Assembly (NCBI GenBank): GCA_937907035.1
Contig: CALCTX010000100.1
Location: forward strand, 1-11,780
Length of the DNA stretch: 11,780 bases
Reading direction: 5' to 3'
Origin: an uncultured Selenomonadales bacterium
Lineage (GTDB): Bacteria > Bacillota_C > Negativicutes > Selenomonadales > Selenomonadaceae
The notes under the pieces are model-generated. The model made no database searches. It was not told the DNA's origin and saw only the letters and a program-made list of their open reading frames with translations. Below, piece after piece: positions 8,366-11,780 of the stretch. Position numbers and translations under genes: made by a program. Numbering within the stretch: position 1 is the stretch's first letter; each line of letters opens with the position of its first letter.

Positions 8366-8406
8366 AAATCGTCTTTGCCAGTAAGCAGGGACGATTTATT
8401 TTTTAT
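8366..8406 (+). terminator. Terminator or attenuator hairpin between tatA and tatC
   Basis: Arms 8366-8378 and 8385-8397 pair over 13 positions, including two G-U pairs, around the loop CAGTAA. An ATTTTTTAT run follows (8398-8406). It begins nine bases after the tatA stop, so it should end or reduce transcription before tatC. Confidence 0.8.
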
Positions 8407-8437
8407 GTAGATCAATATGTTCAGAATGGGTGATTTT

Positions 8438-9352
8438 ATGACTGAGCAGGAAAAGCCTGCGACAGTTTCCGATAGCGAAGATATTGAAAAGGATTTACCA
8501 AATATTAAAGATGACAATGAAACGGTAAATCTTGCAGATCATGAAGATGATGAAACTGAAGAAGATGATGATTCAGAAGATGAAGATACTAAAGAAGATG
8601 ATGAGGTTTCTGAAGATGATGACTTTGAAGAAGAGAAGTTAGAAGCGGAAGACGATGATGATAACAATATGTCAATTATTGGTCATCTTGAAGAGCTTCG
8701 GACCAGGATAATTCACTCTTTGATCGCGATCGGAATTGGGAGCGGGATCTGTTATTTTTTTATTGAAGACATAATGCATTGTATTACTATGCCGGCTGGA
8801 CGGCTTTATTATATGCATCCGGCAGAAGCGTTTTTTACATATTTGAAGATAGCTGTATTTTCCGGGTTCTTATTAGCATTGCCGGTAATTTTTTATGAAA
8901 TATGGAAATTTGTGCTACCGGCATTAACTGTAAAGGAACGAACTATAATCGGATTAGTAGTTCCCGTTTCTGTTATTTTGTTTATTGCCGGGCTGGCGTT
9001 CTCTTTCTTTTTAGTTTTGCCGACAGCACTTAATTTTTTCTTAGGTTTTGGTTCGGCGGAATTACAACCGATGTTTTCGTTAGACAGATATTTTGGTTTT
9101 GTTTTGTCATTTATTTTCCCATTCGGAGTTGTTTTTGAAATTCCTTTGGCTATCGTTATATTTGCCAAGTTAGGGTTTATTTCGTCAAAGCTTTTAAAAA
9201 AGCAACGACGGATGGTAATTTTTATGTCATTTGTTATCGGTGCTGTCGTTTCACCGACACCGGATGTGTTTACGCAGTCAATGATAGCGGTTCCGATAAT
9301 ATTATTATTTGAAATAAGTTTATTTATCGTGCGATATATATTGCGGAAATAA
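8438..9352 (+). CDS. tatC: Twin-arginine translocase subunit TatC with acidic N-terminal extension
   Basis: TatC is the multi-spanning membrane receptor for twin-arginine signal peptides. The TatC core begins at MSIIGHLEELRTRI (Met78), where ordinary TatC proteins start, and has six hydrophobic segments. It carries the HLEELR signal-recognition motif, and FYEIWKFVLPALTVKER matches the conserved first periplasmic-to-cytoplasmic loop with its Glu. Before it lie 77 residues of which 41 are Asp or Glu, with no hydrophobic stretch, expected to be disordered and cytoplasmic. I chose ATG 8438 because GGTGA (8429-8433) precedes it; ATG 8417, seven codons upstream, has no ribosome binding site. ATG 8669, which would give a normal TatC, also has none. 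The last codons run to 12 bases before ubiD. Confidence 0.92.
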   Translation: MTEQEKPATVSDSEDIEKDLPNIKDDNETVNLADHEDDETEEDDDSEDEDTKEDDEVSEDDDFEEEKLEAEDDDDNNMSIIGHLEELRTRIIHSLIAIGIGSGICYFFIEDIMHCITMPAGRLYYMHPAEAFFTYLKIAVFSGFLLALPVIFYEIWKFVLPALTVKERTIIGLVVPVSVILFIAGLAFSFFLVLPTALNFFLGFGSAELQPMFSLDRYFGFVLSFIFPFGVVFEIPLAIVIFAKLGFISSKLLKKQRRMVIFMSFVIGAVVSPTPDVFTQSMIAVPIILLFEISLFIVRYILRK

Positions 9353-9364
9353 GGGGGCGTTGTT

Positions 9365-10825
9365 GTGGCGTTCAAGGATTTGCGGGAGTTTATTGCTGAA
9401 CTCGAAAAGCGAGGATTATTAAAGAGAATAAAAACCGAGGTAGACTGTGAGCTCGAGATTACGGAAATTACGGATCGCGTTTCGAAAATGAGCGGGGAGA
9501 AAAATGTTGCCCTTTTATTTGAAAATGTCAAAGGGTACAATATGCCGGTCTTAATGAATGCATTTGGCAGTATGGAACGTATGGCAATAGCGTTTGGAGC
9601 GGAAAAGGTTGATGATGTTGCTGATGAAATTCGTCAAATGTTACGATTGCCATATATTTCTTTGCAAAATAAGCTGGATGTACTGACAATTTTGCCGATG
9701 ATAAAACGGGCGATAAATTTTCCTAAATATGTTAAGAATGCGCCATGCCAGGAGGTTATTATCCGGGATAATCCGTCATTAGATGAAATCCCTATATTGA
9801 AATGCTGGCCACAGGATGGTGGAAGATTTATTACATTGCCGTTGGTTTTTACGAAAAATCCTAAAACAGGAAAACGTAATGTTGGCATGTACCGTTTACA
9901 GAAATATGATGCCAGGACAACGGGCATGCATTGGCATATTCATAAAAACGGAGCTGAAAATTTCCGCGATGCCAAGGAGATGGGAACACAAAAAATAGAA
10001 GTGGCAGTAGCTATTGGTACCGATCCGGTTTTGACTTACGCAGCAACAGCACCGTTGCCAAGAGATGTTGATGAAATAGTTTTTGCCGGTTTTCTGCGGC
10101 ATAAATCGGTAGAAATGACAAAGTGTGTAACGGTTGATATTGAAGTTCCGGCAACAAGCGAGATAGTGCTCGAAGGGTACGTTGATGGTGATGAGTTGCG
10201 CAGGGAAGGGCCCTTTGGCGATCATACCGGTTATTATTCGTTGGCGGATGATTATCCGGTTTTTCATATAACTTGTATTACGCATCGGAAAAATCCTATT
10301 TATCCTGCAACAGTTGTCGGTAAGCCACCAATGGAAGATTGCTATATTGCTAAAGCTACGGAACGGATATTTTTGCCGATGTTGCAACAATTGATACCGG
10401 AAATTGTTGACATAAATTTGCCGCTTACCGGAGTGTTCCATAATTGTGCTATGGTTTCGATCAAAAAGTCGTATCCGCAGCAGGCAAAAAAAGTTATGCA
10501 GGCCATCTGGGGAATGGGACAGATGATGTTTACCAAGATGATCATTGTTGTTGACGAACATGTTGATGTACAAGACGAAAATGAAGTTTGGTGGCGGGTA
10601 TTTAATAATATTGATGCACGGCATGACTTAGTTATGGTTGATGGCCCGTTGGATGTTCTTGATCATTCCTCGCCTTATCCGAAATGGGGGACTAAGTTGG
10701 GAATAGATGCAACAAAGACTTGGCCGGAAGAAGGGCACTCTCGTGAATGGCCGGATGAGATTGAAATGACGGAAACTGTCAAACGGCAGGTCGATGCAAA
10801 ATGGAAGGAGCTTGGTCTTGAGTAA
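9365..10825 (+). CDS. UbiD-family prenylated-FMN decarboxylase, probably menaquinone pathway (MqnL type)
   Basis: 486 residues, full family length. UbiD enzymes use prenylated FMN (made by UbiX) and a metal to decarboxylate aromatic or unsaturated acids. Visible landmarks are NVGMYRLQ (172-179; Asn172 and Arg177 match the cofactor/metal Asn and catalytic Arg), GMHWHIHKNGA (187-197), DEIVFAGFL (236-244; Glu237 as metal ligand), and EGPFGDHTGYY (281-291) with catalytic acidic residues at Glu277 and Glu281 by analogy. With UbiA and a polyprenyl synthase beside it and no other ubiquinone genes, the likely substrate is a prenylated 6-hydroxy-2-naphthoate (futalosine route). The start is GTG at 9365, seven bases after GGGGG (9353-9357). 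UbiX is not in the window. The exact substrate is an inference. Confidence 0.88.
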   Translation: MAFKDLREFIAELEKRGLLKRIKTEVDCELEITEITDRVSKMSGEKNVALLFENVKGYNMPVLMNAFGSMERMAIAFGAEKVDDVADEIRQMLRLPYISLQNKLDVLTILPMIKRAINFPKYVKNAPCQEVIIRDNPSLDEIPILKCWPQDGGRFITLPLVFTKNPKTGKRNVGMYRLQKYDARTTGMHWHIHKNGAENFRDAKEMGTQKIEVAVAIGTDPVLTYAATAPLPRDVDEIVFAGFLRHKSVEMTKCVTVDIEVPATSEIVLEGYVDGDELRREGPFGDHTGYYSLADDYPVFHITCITHRKNPIYPATVVGKPPMEDCYIAKATERIFLPMLQQLIPEIVDINLPLTGVFHNCAMVSIKKSYPQQAKKVMQAIWGMGQMMFTKMIIVVDEHVDVQDENEVWWRVFNNIDARHDLVMVDGPLDVLDHSSPYPKWGTKLGIDATKTWPEEGHSREWPDEIEMTETVKRQVDAKWKELGLE

Positions 10826-11669
10826 GATTGGTGCACATATTGACAATATAGCCTTGCATCATTCGATATTTGCGTTGCCGTTTGCTTATATGGGGGCATT
10901 TTTGGCGGCGAACGGAAAACCGGCTGCCAATGATCTTATTTGGATAACAGTTGCAATGGTCGGGGCACGAAGTGCCGCATTAGCACTTGATAATTTGATT
11001 GATCTGAAATTTGATAAACTGCATCCGCGATTTGTTAAACGGCCCATGGTTACAGGGGCTGTAAAACCATGGGAAGCAATAGCATTGATTATTTTTAGCT
11101 TTATAGTGTTTGTTTATGCAGTCTGTCAATTAAAGCCAATCTGCATAAAATTGTTGCCGTTAGCAGCTATGCCATTTATTGTCTATCCTTATACCAAGCG
11201 ATTTACTTTTGCTTGTCATGGTGTGCTGGGGCTGGCTATTGCTATGGCTCCTGCCGGCGGTTGGGTTGCAGTGCGGGGAACGATAGATTGGCCGATGATA
11301 ATCTTGTGCAGTGCGGTAGGAATGTGGATTGGCTCTTTTGATGCTGTTTATGGAGCACAGGATGAGGCATTTGACAGACAAAATGGACTGCATTCATTGG
11401 CAACTAAATTTGGTGCAGCCGGTGCACTAAAGATTGCACGTTTTTTTCATGGTGCAGCAATTTTGTTATTTACAATTCTTGGCGTGGTATTGAAACTTTC
11501 TTGGCCGTATTATATAGGAATTGTCATTGCAGGATTGACACTTGTCTATCAACATAGTATTGTTAATTCGAGAGATTTTTCTCGTTTGACGCAGGTGTAT
11601 TTTATGCGGAACGGGATTGTATCGATTGCGATGTTTATTTGTACCTGGATAAGTTATTACATCAAATGA
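10818..11669 (+). CDS. UbiA-family prenyltransferase, probably menaquinone pathway (MqnP type)
   Basis: 283-residue integral membrane enzyme that attaches a polyprenyl chain to an aromatic acid. The sequence is mostly hydrophobic helices. The first aspartate motif is DNLIDLKFD (58-66), YPYTKR follows at 123-128, and the second motif lies in YGAQDEAFDRQNG (178-190) with Asp182 and Asp186. QDEAFDRQNGLHS resembles the QDxxFDxxxGLxS pattern of menaquinone-type members more than classical UbiA. I chose TTG 10818 because AAGGAG (10805-10810) sits seven bases before it; an in-frame ATG at 10794 has no such site and would give a non-family N-terminus. The start overlaps the UbiD stop by eight bases, so translation is coupled. 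The first motif has Asp where most members have Asn. Confidence 0.87.
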   Translation: MSKIGAHIDNIALHHSIFALPFAYMGAFLAANGKPAANDLIWITVAMVGARSAALALDNLIDLKFDKLHPRFVKRPMVTGAVKPWEAIALIIFSFIVFVYAVCQLKPICIKLLPLAAMPFIVYPYTKRFTFACHGVLGLAIAMAPAGGWVAVRGTIDWPMIILCSAVGMWIGSFDAVYGAQDEAFDRQNGLHSLATKFGAAGALKIARFFHGAAILLFTILGVVLKLSWPYYIGIVIAGLTLVYQHSIVNSRDFSRLTQVYFMRNGIVSIAMFICTWISYYIK

Positions 11670-11682
11670 GGTGATGCATAAT

Positions 11683-11780
11683 ATGACAGCGAGAATATTG
11701 AGCGGAAAGGAATTTGCTGCCAGAATAAAAGAAGATGCCGGGAAAAAAGCAGCATTGTTAAGAGAAAAGTACGGTGTGAT
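11683..11780 (+). CDS. folD: FolD bifunctional methylenetetrahydrofolate dehydrogenase/cyclohydrolase (3' end missing)
   Basis: Only the first 32 codons and two further bases are in the window. They read MTARILSGKEFAARIKED, then AGKKAALLREKYGV. The opening matches FolD proteins, which begin with a short strand and helix of the form A-x-I-L-x-GK-x-x-A-x-x-I and oxidise and hydrolyse one-carbon tetrahydrofolates. The catalytic Lys and the NADP-binding domain lie outside. The ATG at 11683 follows GAGGTGAT (11669-11676) and is 13 bases after the UbiA stop, so it belongs to the same transcript. The identification rests on a short stretch. Confidence 0.75.
   Translation, partial: MTARILSGKEFAARIKEDAGKKAALLREKYGV

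Noticed and set aside
8417..8437. Earlier ATG as the start of tatC
   Set aside because: ATG 8417 has no Shine-Dalgarno sequence and sits just after the terminator T-run. ATG 8438 has GGTGA just upstream, although the spacing is rather short.
8893..9540. 215-residue open frame on the minus strand
   Set aside because: It is antisense to tatC and the ubiD start, with Asn/Ile/Lys/Thr-rich composition typical of the complement of AT-rich membrane-protein codons.
9896..10624. 242-residue open frame on the minus strand
   Set aside because: It is antisense to the conserved core of the UbiD gene and has no domain-like pattern.
10794..10817. ATG 10794 as the start of the UbiA-family gene
   Set aside because: It would place the strong AAGGAG inside the coding region and add eight residues (MQNGRSLV) encoded by the out-of-frame UbiD end. 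TTG 10818 has ideal spacing to that site.

Overview
The window looks like a stretch of chromosome from an anaerobic Firmicute, most likely of the diderm Negativicutes type. This is an inference from three things: an AT-leaning composition (roughly 40 % GC by eye), frequent TTG and GTG starts behind strong Shine-Dalgarno sequences, and the gene mix (YneA-like SOS gene, minimal TatA/TatC pair, menaquinone-type UbiA/UbiD pair). No transposase, phage gene, tRNA, rRNA or CRISPR array is visible. All supported genes lie on the plus strand, and no gap longer than 300 bases lacks a gene.

Left part (1-3066): the 3' part of rimO, a stand-alone CinA C-terminal-domain amidase, and a DEAD-box RNA helicase with a DbpA-type RNA-binding tail, closely packed and probably co-transcribed. 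Next comes a monocistronic-looking gene for an exported protein of unknown function (3154-3918), closed by a strong terminator. Then follow ridA (4047-4424) and transketolase (4456-6494).

The transketolase reading frame is broken near 4735-4750. At the break, a block encoding GYG...KNFRQ occurs twice in diverged form and in different frames. This is more like a junction between two different tkt sequences than a point frameshift. A long, perfect, probably bidirectional hairpin terminator follows.

Middle (6566-7030): a consensus-like promoter is overlapped by two LexA-like dyads arranged as a 15-bp inverted repeat. It drives a small membrane-anchored LysM protein resembling YneA, the SOS-induced division inhibitor of Bacillus.

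Right part (7088-11780): a long-chain polyprenyl diphosphate synthase, tatA, a terminator or attenuator hairpin, tatC with a very acidic N-terminal extension, a UbiD-family decarboxylase, a UbiA-family prenyltransferase, and the first 32 codons of folD. The synthase would make the isoprenoid tail, UbiA would attach it to the aromatic ring, and UbiD would remove the ring carboxylate. This fits the late steps of menaquinone synthesis, probably the futalosine route. The Tat genes between them would export folded, cofactor-bearing respiratory enzymes that use the quinone.

I see no wholly new multi-gene system. The items most worth a second look are the transketolase junction, the LexA-like control of the YneA-like gene, and the acidic TatC extension.
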